Shown one piece after another: positions 16,722 to 25,412 of a stretch of 64,000 nucleotides of DNA. The stretch covers positions 1 to 64,000 of the forward strand of contig NZ_RXFQ01000011.1 in NCBI RefSeq assembly GCF_003951285.1, given 5' to 3'. The DNA is from Variovorax beijingensis. Its GTDB lineage: Bacteria; Pseudomonadota; Gammaproteobacteria; Burkholderiales; Burkholderiaceae_C. How positions within the stretch are numbered: the stretch's first letter is position 1; each line of letters begins with the position of its first letter. The notes below the pieces were generated by a model. The model was not told the origin of the DNA and made no database searches. It saw nothing but the letters and a program-made list of their open reading frames with translations. The translations under genes and the position numbers were made by a program.

Positions 16722-16794
16722 TTCAGGGCGCGCTCCCGCCGACGGGGGACATTCGCGGAGGGGAGTACCCGGTGGCCCGTGCACGCGCCCCGAA
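16722..16794 (+). repeat. Intercistronic hairpin element, copy 1
   Basis: First of three copies of a conserved element of about 70 bases with inverted ends TTCAGGGCGCG and CGCGCCCCGAA (one G-U-compatible mismatch). Inside are GCTCCCGCCGACGGGGGAC and GGAGGGGAGTACCCGGTGG. It sits between the DppC-like permease and the first ATPase of one operon, in the sense orientation, 35 bases before the ATPase start. The other copies are at 37194-37276 (plus) and 53060-53128 (minus). Confidence 0.88.
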
Positions 16795-16829
16795 CAAGAA
16801 CAACAAGAGCAACAAAGGAGCGTGAAAAC

Positions 16830-17867
16830 ATGGACGCACTGAAAGACATCGGCGGCCCCGCACAACCGCTGCTCACCATCACCGGCCTGGTCAAGCACTT
16901 CCCGCTCAAGAAAGATCCGCTGGGCCGCGGCGGTGGCGTGGTGCGCGCAGTCGACGGCGTTGACTTCGAAGTGCTCAAGGGCGAAACGCTCGGCGTGGTC
17001 GGCGAATCGGGCTGCGGCAAATCGACCACCGCACGGCTGCTGATGCAGCTGATTGCACCAACGCGGGGCGAAGTGGTGTTCGACGGCCGCGAAGTCGGCG
17101 GCCGCGAGCTGCCGCTCAAGGAGTTCCGGCGCCAGGTGCAGATGGTGTTCCAGGACAGCTACGCCTCGCTCAACCCGCGCCTCACCATCGAGGACTCGGT
17201 CGCCTTCGGCCCGCAGGTGCACGGCGTCGGCCGGCGCGAGGCCGTGGCGCGTGCGCGCGACCTGCTCGCGCGCGTCGGGCTCGAGCCGCAGCGCTTTGCC
17301 GAACGCTATCCGCACGAGCTGTCGGGCGGCCAGCGCCAGCGCGTCAACATCGCGCGCGCGCTCGCGCTGCAGCCGCGCATGGTGATCCTCGACGAGGCCG
17401 TGTCGGCGCTCGACAAGTCGGTGGAAGCGCAGGTCATCAACCTGCTGCTCGACCTCAAGGCCGAGTTCGGCCTGACCTATCTCTTCATCAGCCACGACCT
17501 CAACGTGGTGCGCTACGTGAGCGACCGCGTGATGGTCATGTACCTGGGCCAGGTGGCCGAGATCGGTCCGGCCGACGCGCTCTACGATGCGCCGGCGCAT
17601 CCCTACACCCGTGCGCTGCTCTCGTCGATGCCCTCGATGGACCCCGACCACCGCACCGAAGAGGCTGCGCTGGCCGGCGACCCGCCGAACCCGATCAACC
17701 CGCCCACGGGCTGCCGCTTCCATCCGCGCTGCGCACTGGCCGCGCCGGTATGCAGCCAGGTGGTGCCCGAGCCCATCGCCACCGGCGCGCGGCATGCGGC
17801 CAGCTGCCTGGTCCACGAGCCCGGGAGCGGGCATCCGATGGCCGTGCCGCTGGCCAGGGCGGCGTGA
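16830..17867 (+). CDS. ABC transporter ATP-binding protein, DppF/OppF type
   Basis: A 345-residue ATPase for the importer encoded upstream. Walker A is GVVGESGCGKST, the Q-loop is MVFQDSYASLNPR, the signature is LSGGQRQRVNIARAL, Walker B is MVILDEAVSALD and the switch region is LFISHDLNVV. The C-terminal oligopeptide/dipeptide extension includes GCRFHPRCALAAPVC, whose cysteines bind an iron-sulfur cluster in some relatives. It is preceded by hairpin repeat copy 1. The next ATPase gene begins four bases after its stop. Confidence 0.92.
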   Translation: MDALKDIGGPAQPLLTITGLVKHFPLKKDPLGRGGGVVRAVDGVDFEVLKGETLGVVGESGCGKSTTARLLMQLIAPTRGEVVFDGREVGGRELPLKEFRRQVQMVFQDSYASLNPRLTIEDSVAFGPQVHGVGRREAVARARDLLARVGLEPQRFAERYPHELSGGQRQRVNIARALALQPRMVILDEAVSALDKSVEAQVINLLLDLKAEFGLTYLFISHDLNVVRYVSDRVMVMYLGQVAEIGPADALYDAPAHPYTRALLSSMPSMDPDHRTEEAALAGDPPNPINPPTGCRFHPRCALAAPVCSQVVPEPIATGARHAASCLVHEPGSGHPMAVPLARAA

Positions 17868-17871
17868 ACGC

Positions 17872-18906
17872 ATGACGACGATGAACAACCCGACTTCTTC
17901 CTCCCCCGAGCCGATGGTCCGCCTGCGTGACCTCAGCGTCGCATTCAGCGGCGGCCGCAAGCCCGTGCACGCGGTCAGCGGCGTGAGCCTGGAGGTGCAG
18001 CGCGGCGAGGTGGTCGCGCTGATCGGCGAATCGGGCTCCGGCAAGAGCGTGACCCTGCGCACGCTGCTGCGCCTGCATCCCGAGCGCCGCACGCGCATCG
18101 GCGGGCAGGTGCAGGTGGCCGGGCGCGACGTGCTCGCGATGCCCGCGCGCGAACTCGACGACTTCCGCGGCAAGGTCGCCTCGATGATCTTCCAGGAGCC
18201 GCTGCTCGCGCTCGATCCGGTGTATTCGGTCGGCGCGCAGATCGTCGAGTCGATCCGCCGGCACGAGAAGAAGGTCACGGCGACCGAGGCGCAGCAGCGT
18301 GCGCTCGCGCTGTTCGAGCGCGTGCGCATCCCGAGCCCCGAGCGGCGCCTGGCGGCCTACCCGCACGAGATGTCGGGCGGCATGCGGCAGCGCGCGATGA
18401 TCGCGCTGGCGCTGGCCTGCCGCCCGCAGCTGCTGCTGGCCGACGAGCCGACCACCGCGCTCGACGCCACGGTGCAGATCCAGATCCTGCTGCTGCTGCG
18501 CGAACTGCAGCGCGACCTCGGCCTGTCGGTGATCTTCGTCACGCACGACATCGGCGCCGCGGTCGAGGTGGCCGACCGCATCGCCGTGATGTATGCCGGG
18601 CGCATCGTCGAGGAAGGCACGGCACGCGAGCTGATCCGCTCGCCGCGGCATCCCTACACCATTGCGCTGCTCAAGAGCCGCGCGCATGGCGCGCTGGCGC
18701 GCGGCGCGCGGCTCGAGACCATCGGCGGCGCGCCGCCCGACCTGTCGGCACTGCCGCCGGGCTGCGCCTTTGCCGAACGCTGCGCGCTCGCCACCGATGC
18801 CTGCCGCGTCGCGCAGCCGCCGGTGGTCGAGCTCGCGCCGAAGCACCGCGCGCGCTGCATCCATACCGATGCCGCCGCCGCCATCGCACCCACGCTGGTC
18901 GCCTGA
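17872..18906 (+). CDS. ABC transporter ATP-binding protein, DppD/OppD type
   Basis: A 344-residue second ATPase of the importer. Walker A is ALIGESGSGKS, the signature MSGGMRQRAMIALAL is the variant typical of DppD/OppD, Walker B is LLLADEPTTALD and the switch is FVTHDIGAAV. The C-terminal domain has GCAFAERCALATDAC, the cysteine-rich extension. With the preceding genes it completes the five-part importer: binding protein, two permeases, two ATPases. The start MTTMNNP at 17872 is the first ATG after the upstream stop. Confidence 0.92.
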   Translation: MTTMNNPTSSSPEPMVRLRDLSVAFSGGRKPVHAVSGVSLEVQRGEVVALIGESGSGKSVTLRTLLRLHPERRTRIGGQVQVAGRDVLAMPARELDDFRGKVASMIFQEPLLALDPVYSVGAQIVESIRRHEKKVTATEAQQRALALFERVRIPSPERRLAAYPHEMSGGMRQRAMIALALACRPQLLLADEPTTALDATVQIQILLLLRELQRDLGLSVIFVTHDIGAAVEVADRIAVMYAGRIVEEGTARELIRSPRHPYTIALLKSRAHGALARGARLETIGGAPPDLSALPPGCAFAERCALATDACRVAQPPVVELAPKHRARCIHTDAAAAIAPTLVA

Positions 18907-18939
18907 CCCGCCCCTGCACACACACCACGACAACACGCC

Positions 18940-20118
18940 ATGCCCCTGCACGACCCCGCCCACGCCTTCGTTCCGTACCCCGACGCGCCTGTGCCGCATG
19001 CGCCCACCGGCCCGCTGGCCGACCTGAGCTTTGCAGCGAAGGACCTGTTCGACGTGGCCGGCTATCCCACCGGCGGCGGCAGCCCGATCGTGCTGGCGAT
19101 GTCGGGCATCAAGACCCGCACCGCCCCCACCGTGCAGAAGCTGCTCGATGCGGGCGCGCGCTTCGCGGGCAAGACCGTGACCGACGAACTCGCGTTCTCG
19201 ATGAACGGCAACAACGCCCACTTCGGGGCGCCGGTCAACGGCGCCGCGAAAGACCGCATCACGGGCGGCTCGTCGTCGGGCTCGGCCTCGGCCGTGTCAT
19301 CGGGCCTGTGCGACTTCGCGCTCGGTACCGACACCGGCGGCTCGGTGCGCGCGCCGGCCAACCACTGCGGCCTGTACGGCCTGCGTCCCACGCACGGCCG
19401 CGTGAGCCTCGAAGGCGCACTGGACCTCGCGCCCAGCCTCGACACCTGCGGCTGGTTCGCGCGCGACATCGGCACCTTCGCGCGCGTCGCCGACGTGCTG
19501 CTGGGCAGCGACACCGCCGCGCTGCCCGCGCGCGTGCGGCTGCTGCGTCCCGAGGACGTGTGGTCGCTCGCGGTGCCGGCCGCGGCCGACGCGCTGGCGG
19601 ACGCTGCCGCGCGCGTGCAGCACGTGCTCGGCGATGCGACAGGCATCGAGGTCGCGCTCGACTCCTTCGACGCGATGTACTGGAACTTCCGCTACGTGCA
19701 GGCGCACGAGGCCTGGCTCACCGACGGTCCGCTGATCGAGCGCTATGCGCCGCCGCTGGGCCCGGGCGTGGCCGAGCGCTTTGCCTGGTCGCGCGGCGTG
19801 AACGATGCACAGATCGTTGCCGGCCGCGCCTTCCGCACCGCCTTCCGCAGCCACCTTGCCAAGCTGCTCGGCAGCGACGGCGTGCTGCTGATGCCGACCA
19901 TGCCCGACATCGCGCCGCTGCGCAGCGAGGGCGAGGCCGGCCTGGAAGACTACCGCAACCGCGCGATCCAGATGCTGTGCATCGCGGGCCTTGCCGGCTT
20001 TCCGCAGCTGTCGATGCCGCTCGCGGAGCGCCACGGTGCGCCGCTGGGCATTTCGCTGCTCGGGCCGGCGGGGTCGGATCGGTCATTGATTGCGCTGGCG
20101 CAAGCGATCGCCATCTGA
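18940..20118 (+). CDS. Amidase (amidase-signature family)
   Basis: A 392-residue cytoplasmic amidase. The Ser-cisSer-Lys triad is visible: K34 in FAAKDLFDVAG, the cis-Ser in GGSSSGSASAV (about residues 109-119) and the nucleophile S135 in GTDTGGSVRAPA. Somewhat shorter than the family's usual 450-500 residues, mainly at the N-terminus. It follows the ABC importer by 33 bases in the same direction, so it probably hydrolyses the imported amide or peptide-like compound. The exact substrate cannot be assigned. Confidence 0.88.
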   Translation: MPLHDPAHAFVPYPDAPVPHAPTGPLADLSFAAKDLFDVAGYPTGGGSPIVLAMSGIKTRTAPTVQKLLDAGARFAGKTVTDELAFSMNGNNAHFGAPVNGAAKDRITGGSSSGSASAVSSGLCDFALGTDTGGSVRAPANHCGLYGLRPTHGRVSLEGALDLAPSLDTCGWFARDIGTFARVADVLLGSDTAALPARVRLLRPEDVWSLAVPAAADALADAAARVQHVLGDATGIEVALDSFDAMYWNFRYVQAHEAWLTDGPLIERYAPPLGPGVAERFAWSRGVNDAQIVAGRAFRTAFRSHLAKLLGSDGVLLMPTMPDIAPLRSEGEAGLEDYRNRAIQMLCIAGLAGFPQLSMPLAERHGAPLGISLLGPAGSDRSLIALAQAIAI

Positions 20119-20137
20119 GGCCGGTTCCAATCCGGTG

Positions 20138-21244
20138 ATGAACAGAAGGCGACTCATCACCGCTGCCACGATCGCAGCCGCAGGCGCGGGCGGCGCCCTT
20201 TCGCTCCATGCCTTGCGCAGGGACAACCAGGCCTACGAACAGGCCGTGCAAGCCCTCTGGCGCCGTGCCCCCGACGGTACGCCCGGCCCCTCGGTCCTGG
20301 TGCGGGAACTGGTGCGCCATGCGACGCTGGCGCCATCGAGCCACAACACGCAGTGCTGGAAGTTCGGCGGCGACGAGAAATCCATCTCGATCCGGCCCGA
20401 CTTCGGCCGGCGCTGTCCGGTCGTCGATCCCGACGACCACCATCTGTTCGTCAGCCTCGGCTGCGCCGCCGAGAACCTCGTGCAGGCCGCTGCGGCGATG
20501 GGCTTTCGCGGCGATGCCTCATTCCGGGACGGCCCACAGGAGGCGCTGGACATCGCGCTCGGGACCGCGAAGCCCGTCGACTCCGCGCTGTTCCAGGCGA
20601 TCACGCGCCGGCAGTCGACCCGCGCCGAGTTCGACGGCCGGCCGCTTTCGAACGAGGAACTGAAGACCCTCGAGATCGCGGGCACGGGCCACGGCGTGCG
20701 GGTTCTGCTGCTCACCGGCCAGCAGGCACTGGAGAACGTGCTCGACCACGTGGTCCAGGGCAACACCGCCCAGATGCGCGACCCGGCCTTCGTGCGGGAA
20801 CTGAAGGCATGGATCCGCTTCAACGGCGCGCAGGCGGTGGATACCGGGGACGGCCTGTTCGCGAAATCCTCCGGCAACCCCGCGATGCCCGGCTGGCTCG
20901 GCCCGCGGATGTTCGACCTCTTCTTCACGGAGAAGGCCGAGAACGACAAGTACGCGCGGCACATCCGAAGTTCGGCGGGCATCGCGGTCTTCGTTTCGGA
21001 CGCGGACGACAAGCGCCATTGGATCGAGGCGGGCCGTGCCTTCGAGCGCTTCGCGCTGCAGGCCACCGCGCTCGGTGTCCGGACCGCGCATCTGAACCAG
21101 CCGGTGGAGGTCTCGCGTCTCAGGCCGCGGTTCGCGGAGTCACTGGGCATTGCGAGCGGAAGGCCCGATCTGGTCGTGCGCTTCGGCCGGGGGCCGGAAA
21201 CGCCCCGCTCGCTGCGCCGCCCGGTCGACGCGGTCTGGGCGTGA
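20138..21244 (+). CDS. Tat-exported nitroreductase-like flavoprotein (Acg-type)
   Basis: A 368-residue protein with a twin-arginine-like leader (MNRRRLITAATIAAAGAGGA). The body resembles Acg/nitroreductase-like FMN proteins: ELVRHATLAPSSHNTQCWKF near residues 62-81, RRQSTRAEFDGRPLSNEEL in the middle, and HWIEAGRAFERFALQATALGVRTAHLNQPVE near the C-terminus. It likely binds FMN in the periplasm. Whether it is catalytic is unclear, since Acg proteins may simply sequester flavin. It starts 19 bases after the amidase stop. Confidence 0.78.
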   Translation: MNRRRLITAATIAAAGAGGALSLHALRRDNQAYEQAVQALWRRAPDGTPGPSVLVRELVRHATLAPSSHNTQCWKFGGDEKSISIRPDFGRRCPVVDPDDHHLFVSLGCAAENLVQAAAAMGFRGDASFRDGPQEALDIALGTAKPVDSALFQAITRRQSTRAEFDGRPLSNEELKTLEIAGTGHGVRVLLLTGQQALENVLDHVVQGNTAQMRDPAFVRELKAWIRFNGAQAVDTGDGLFAKSSGNPAMPGWLGPRMFDLFFTEKAENDKYARHIRSSAGIAVFVSDADDKRHWIEAGRAFERFALQATALGVRTAHLNQPVEVSRLRPRFAESLGIASGRPDLVVRFGRGPETPRSLRRPVDAVWA

Positions 21245-21298
21245 GCCGCCGGGCCGGCGCTGCGGTCAACTCAAGGGCTGGCTCCTCGGCAAGCGCGC

Positions 21299-21817
21299 CT
21301 AGCGCTGCCAGTCGACGACCACCCGCGCCGCCAGCGCGCAGGTATCGCAATCGACACGCGCCGCGGTCCGCTCCACCACCACGAAGTCGCCCGCATCCAC
21401 CGCGAGCAGCGCGTGGTGCCAGGTGCCGGGCGCGAGCGTCACGCCCTGCAGCCCGTCGGTGGCGAACGCAGCGAGCGTGCCGGCCGCGGGAGCCTCGCCG
21501 GCCGGCGCCACGACGATGACGAAGCGCCTTTCTCCCAAGGGCACGAAAGTCTGGCTGCCGAGCGCGTGGCGCTCCATCTCCGTGACTTCGTGCGGAAAAC
21601 GCCGCGCCTGCGCGCGGAACAGCGCGAGCATCGGCCGGCCACCCTGCGCGCCGAGCTGCAGGTCGCCGACGAGGTCGAAGCGTTCGGCATTGCCGCCATT
21701 GATCGGGCGGCCCGTGCCGGTGGGCGCGGCCAGTACCGTGCCGTAGGGCGCGAAAGCCTGTGGTGTCAGCGCTTGCACCGTGAGCGCGACCGGGGCGGGG
21801 GGAGCAGCATCGTTCAT
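21299..21817 (-). CDS. allA: Ureidoglycolate lyase
   Basis: A 172-residue cupin enzyme that cleaves ureidoglycolate to glyoxylate and urea in allantoin/purine breakdown. Matching features: LTPQAFAPYGTVLAAPTG, PINGGNAERFDLV, ALFRAQARRFPHEVTEMERH, then SQTFVPLGERRFVIVVAP and LAPGTWHHALLAVD. The frame is open to an ATG at 21853, but MNDAAPP at 21817 gives the better family length. Neither has a strong ribosome-binding site. No other purine-degradation genes are nearby; the nearest related function is the nucleoside hydrolase at 38.4 kb. Confidence 0.85.
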   Translation of the reverse strand: MNDAAPPAPVALTVQALTPQAFAPYGTVLAAPTGTGRPINGGNAERFDLVGDLQLGAQGGRPMLALFRAQARRFPHEVTEMERHALGSQTFVPLGERRFVIVVAPAGEAPAAGTLAAFATDGLQGVTLAPGTWHHALLAVDAGDFVVVERTAARVDCDTCALAARVVVDWQR

Positions 21818-21877
21818 GCGGTGGAGTACAGCAGAAAACATGCCGAGGGTCACCGCGTCCGCCTGCGGCTGCGAAAG

Positions 21878-21901
21878 CAGGCGCAGGCGCAGGCGCAGGC
21901 G
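21878..21901. repeat. Four tandem copies of CAGGCG
   Basis: A 6-base unit CAGGCG is repeated four times without change, upstream of the small lipoprotein gene (start 21952) and behind the allA start. Copy number could vary by slippage. It is outside any supported coding region. Confidence 0.75.
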
Positions 21902-21951
21902 CTACAGTCGCGGGGCTTCCTTTTCCTCACCTGCGCAGCCAGCGCTTCCCG

Positions 21952-22182
21952 ATGCGACGCTCCCTCACCCTCTGCCTCCTCGTTCCAGCCGCTCATCTTG
22001 TCGCAGCGTGCGCATCGGGCCCCGCGCCGCGCGTCAGCTGGCTCGGCGACGGTGTATTCAAGTCGCCCACCGTGCAGGAGGCCGAAGCCTACTGCCGCAA
22101 CTTCGGCGCGCCGATGCGCTTCCTCGACCCGAAGGCGGCAGCCGGCGCGCCGGCCGGCGAAGTCAGCTACCGCTGCGACTGA
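21952..22182 (+). CDS. Small predicted lipoprotein
   Basis: A 76-residue protein with a lipoprotein signal (MRRSLTLCLLVPAAHLVAAC; lipidated Cys at residue 20) followed by a short domain containing GVFKSPTVQEAEAYCRNFGAPMRF and a final Cys two residues from the end, so a disulfide is possible. No known family recognised. Its last 16 bases overlap the end of the convergent LysR gene. Codon use looks normal for the genome, and the lipobox supports it as real. Confidence 0.65.
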   Translation: MRRSLTLCLLVPAAHLVAACASGPAPRVSWLGDGVFKSPTVQEAEAYCRNFGAPMRFLDPKAAAGAPAGEVSYRCD

Positions 22183-23099
22183 TCGTCCGGCTCCGCGCCG
22201 GGCGCCCGCACCCGCTCCAGGATGAAATCGATGAAGGTGCGGATCGCCCGCGTGTGCTGCCGGTTGGGCATGTAGAGCATGAACATCTGCGTGCCGAAGA
22301 TGGAAAGGCGCCAGTCGTCCAGCGTGGTCACCACGTCGCCCTTGCGCACATCCTCCTGCACCACGTAGTCGGGAACCAGGCCGATGCCCAGGCCCGCGAG
22401 GATGGCCTGGCGCAGGAACAGAAAGTTCTCCGAGATCAGCGTCGGCTCCAGGATCACCTCGCGCCGGACCTCTCCCAGATTCTGGCCCTGGTAGGCCGAC
22501 ACGCGCAGCTGCCGGCCGATGACGGCGGCGGTGACCACCGGCGCGCCCTGCAGCTCGTCGAGCTGCACCGGCAGCGGGTGCTTCTCGGCATAGCCGCTTG
22601 AGGCGCAGGCCACGTAGCGCACCGGCCCCATCTCGCGCGCCACCAGGTTCTGCGGCGGCTCGGGCACCACGCGAATGGCAATGTCGACCTCGTCGCGCAG
22701 CAGGTCCTCGATGCGGTTCTCGAACACCACGTCGAGCACGATGCCGGGGTATTGCCGCTTGAAGTCGATCAGCCAGCCGGCCATCACCAGCTGGCCGTAG
22801 CCGCTGGGCACGCTCAGGCGCACACGGCCCTGCAGCCCCTGGCCCAGCGTGGTGACCGATTCCTTCGCGGCCAGCAGCTCGCTCTGGATGGCCACGCCGT
22901 GCTGGTACAGGCGCAGGCCGATCTCGGTCGGTTCGGCGCGGCGGGTGGTGCGCCGTACCAGCTGCGCACCGACCGAGCGCTCCAGCTGGTTCAGGTGATA
23001 GCTGACGTTGGCGCGGCTCATCTTGAGCCGGCGGGCCGCCGCGCTGAGGTTGCCGGCGTCAAGGATTTCCACCAGCAGGGTCAGCGATTGGAGGTCCAT
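22167..23099 (-). CDS. LysR-family transcriptional regulator
   Basis: A 310-residue regulator. The N-terminal winged helix-turn-helix is clear (LVEILDAGNLSAAARRLKMSRANVSYHLNQLERSVG is spread over about residues 8-43), followed by the LTTR linker and a periplasmic-binding-fold effector domain (RVRLSVPSGYGQLVMAGWL; SENFLFLRQAILAGLGIGLVPD). It belongs to the CrgA/aaeR-like group. It is divergent from the 12-gene dicarboxylate/beta-oxidation cluster, with palindromic TTGACA/TGTCAA sites in the shared upstream region, so it is the likely regulator of that cluster. The inducer is unknown. Confidence 0.9.
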   Translation of the reverse strand: MDLQSLTLLVEILDAGNLSAAARRLKMSRANVSYHLNQLERSVGAQLVRRTTRRAEPTEIGLRLYQHGVAIQSELLAAKESVTTLGQGLQGRVRLSVPSGYGQLVMAGWLIDFKRQYPGIVLDVVFENRIEDLLRDEVDIAIRVVPEPPQNLVAREMGPVRYVACASSGYAEKHPLPVQLDELQGAPVVTAAVIGRQLRVSAYQGQNLGEVRREVILEPTLISENFLFLRQAILAGLGIGLVPDYVVQEDVRKGDVVTTLDDWRLSIFGTQMFMLYMPNRQHTRAIRTFIDFILERVRAPGAEPDDQSQR

Positions 23100-23123
23100 G
23101 CAGGGGATTGTGTCAAAAATTCC

Positions 23124-23138
23124 TTGACAGTCTGTCAA
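23124..23138. promoter_or_regulatory. Palindrome TTGACAG-T-CTGTCAA, likely LysR operator or promoter element
   Basis: A perfect 7-1-7 palindrome in the region between the divergent LysR gene (start 23099) and the catabolic operon (start 23248). TGTCAA at 23111-23116 pairs with the same TTGACA to form another inverted arrangement, and a further TTGTCAA follows at 23150-23156. The left arm is a perfect sigma-70 -35 hexamer reading toward the operon, so regulator binding could cover or recruit polymerase there. Confidence 0.55.
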
Positions 23139-23247
23139 TGATCTATGCAATTGTCAAAGCAGCGGCGCGGGCCAAGAATGCGGGGTTCACCCCCAGAGCC
23201 TCGGGCCCCTCGCGTTTGCAGGGCTCGCCACGCAAGAGACAAAGCAC

Positions 23248-25383
23248 ATGGCCACCCCACCCTCCAGCCCTTCCACGTCTTCCGGTCCCGTCAGCTTCGA
23301 GCGTCTTGGCGACGTGTTCGTGGTGACCATCGACAACCCGCCCGTCAATGCCCTGGGCGTGGATGTGCGCCGCGGCCTCGTGGCCGCCATCGACGCGGCC
23401 GAGGCCGACAGTGCCGCGGCCGCGGTGCTGATCGTCGGCGCGGGCCGCAACTTCATTGCGGGCGCCGACATCCGCGAGTTCGGCAAGACGCCACAGCCGC
23501 CATCGCTGCCCGAGGTGTGCCTGAAGATCGAGAACTGCAGCAAGCCGGTGGTCGCCGCCATCCATGGCGCCGCGCTCGGCGGCGGGCTCGAAGTGGCGCT
23601 GTCGACGCACTACCGCATCGCCGCACCGTCGGCCAAGCTCGGCCTGCCCGAAGTGCAGCTCGGCCTCTTGCCCGGTTCGGGCGGCACGCAGCGCGCACCG
23701 CGCCTGATCGGCGTGAAGCCCGCGCTCGAACTGATGCTCAGCGGCCGCCATGCGGGCGCGAAGGAAGCGCTGTCGCTCGGCCTCGTGGACCGGCTCGGCA
23801 ACGAGGCCGACGCGCGCGCCGAAGGCCTGGCCTACGCGCAGGAACTGGTCGCCGCCAAGGCGCCGGTGCGCCGCACGCGCGAGGCTGGCGGCCTGGCCGA
23901 CAAGGAAGCCAGCCGCGCGGCCCTCGAAGCCGCGCGCGCCGACACCGCCAAGAAGAACCGCGGCCTGTTCTCGCCGATGAAGATCATCGAAGCCGTCGAC
24001 GCCGCGCTCACGCTGCCTTTCGACGAAGGCATGGCGCTGGAGCGCAAGCTGTTTTTGCAATGCATCGACAGCCCGCAGCGCGCCGGCCTGATCCACGCCT
24101 TCTTCGCCGAGCGCGAGGTGCTGAAGGCGCCCGAGACCCGGTCCGCCGCGCCGCGCGCGCTCGCATCGGCCGGCATCGTCGGCGGCGGCACCATGGGTGC
24201 GGGCATCGCGGTGGCCATGCTCGACGCGGGCCTGCCCGTGACCATGATCGAGCGCGACGAGCCCAGCCTCGTGCGCGGCCGCCAGCATGTCGAGAAGGTG
24301 TACGACGGCCTGATCAAGAAGGGCCGCATGACGCCCGAAGCCAAGACCGCCGTGATGGCGCGCTTCTCGGGCTCCACGGGCTATGACGCGCTCGCGCAGG
24401 CCGACATCGTGGTGGAGGCCGTGTTCGAGGACATGGGCGTGAAGAAGGCCGTGTTCGCCGAGCTCGACCGCGTGTGCAAGCGCGGCGCGGTGCTCGCCAC
24501 CAATACCTCGTACCTGGACATCGACGAGATCGCCGACAGCATCTCGCGTCCGCAGGACGTGGTGGGCCTGCACTTCTTCTCGCCGGCGAACATCATGAAG
24601 CTGCTGGAGATCGTGGTGCCCGCCAAGGTGAGCGCCGACGTGGTCGCCACCGGCTTCGAGCTCGCGAAGAAATTGAAGAAGGTGCCGGTGCGCGCCGGCG
24701 TATGCGACGGCTTCATCGGCAACCGCATCCTCGCGGTGTACCGCCAGGCCGCCGACCACATGATGGAAGACGGCGCGTCTCCGTACCAGATCGACGAGGC
24801 CGTGCGCAACTTCGGCTACCCGATGGGCCCGTTCCAGGTGTCGGACCTCGCGGGCGGCGACATCGGCTGGGCCACGCGCAAGCGCAAGGCCGCCACGCGC
24901 GATCCGCAGGCGCGCTACGTGCAGATTGCCGACCGCATCTGCGAGCGCGGCTGGTTCGGCCAGAAGACGCAGCGCGGCTACTACCTGTACCCCGAAGGCG
25001 CCCGCACCGGCCAGCCCGACCCCGAGGTGCTGGCCATCATCGACGCCGAGCGCGAGCGTGCGGGCATCACGCCGCGCGCCTTCACCGAGGAAGAAATCAT
25101 GCGCCGCTACATGGCCGCGATGATCAACGAGGGCGCCAACGTCGTGCTCCAGCGCATCGCGCTGCGCCCGCTCGACGTGGACGTGACCTTTCTCTACGGC
25201 TACGGCTTCCCGCGGCACCGCGGCGGCCCGATGAAGTACGCCGACACCGTGGGCCTGCCGAAGGTGCTGGCCGACATCCGCGAGTTCGCCAAGCAGGACC
25301 CGATCTTCTGGAAGCCTTCGCCGCTGCTGGTGGAACTGGTCGAGCGCGGTGCCGATTTCGCCAGCCTCAATCAATCCGAGTAA
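23248..25383 (+). CDS. Bifunctional enoyl-CoA hydratase / 3-hydroxyacyl-CoA dehydrogenase (PimF/FadJ-like)
   Basis: A 711-residue enzyme performing two beta-oxidation steps. The N-terminal crotonase domain (about residues 15-200) has the oxyanion loop FIAGADIREF and both catalytic glutamates, E115 in GGGLEVAL and E135 in GLPEVQLG. The C-terminal half is 3-hydroxyacyl-CoA dehydrogenase: NAD motif GIVGGGTMGAGIAVAML near residue 310, GLHFFSPANIMKLLEIV with the catalytic His, then GVCDGFIGNRI. First gene of a long operon. Neighbour content matches the pim dicarboxylate cluster of Rhodopseudomonas palustris, so long or medium dicarboxylyl-CoAs are plausible substrates. Confidence 0.9.
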   Translation: MATPPSSPSTSSGPVSFERLGDVFVVTIDNPPVNALGVDVRRGLVAAIDAAEADSAAAAVLIVGAGRNFIAGADIREFGKTPQPPSLPEVCLKIENCSKPVVAAIHGAALGGGLEVALSTHYRIAAPSAKLGLPEVQLGLLPGSGGTQRAPRLIGVKPALELMLSGRHAGAKEALSLGLVDRLGNEADARAEGLAYAQELVAAKAPVRRTREAGGLADKEASRAALEAARADTAKKNRGLFSPMKIIEAVDAALTLPFDEGMALERKLFLQCIDSPQRAGLIHAFFAEREVLKAPETRSAAPRALASAGIVGGGTMGAGIAVAMLDAGLPVTMIERDEPSLVRGRQHVEKVYDGLIKKGRMTPEAKTAVMARFSGSTGYDALAQADIVVEAVFEDMGVKKAVFAELDRVCKRGAVLATNTSYLDIDEIADSISRPQDVVGLHFFSPANIMKLLEIVVPAKVSADVVATGFELAKKLKKVPVRAGVCDGFIGNRILAVYRQAADHMMEDGASPYQIDEAVRNFGYPMGPFQVSDLAGGDIGWATRKRKAATRDPQARYVQIADRICERGWFGQKTQRGYYLYPEGARTGQPDPEVLAIIDAERERAGITPRAFTEEEIMRRYMAAMINEGANVVLQRIALRPLDVDVTFLYGYGFPRHRGGPMKYADTVGLPKVLADIREFAKQDPIFWKPSPLLVELVERGADFASLNQSE

Positions 25384-25412
25384 CCAGAGCCAGCCGTCCA
25401 GGAGCCATCCCC

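Noticed and set aside
16722..16794. The hairpin repeats as intrinsic terminators
   Set aside because: No U-tract follows any of the three copies, and each is followed by a gene of the same operon.
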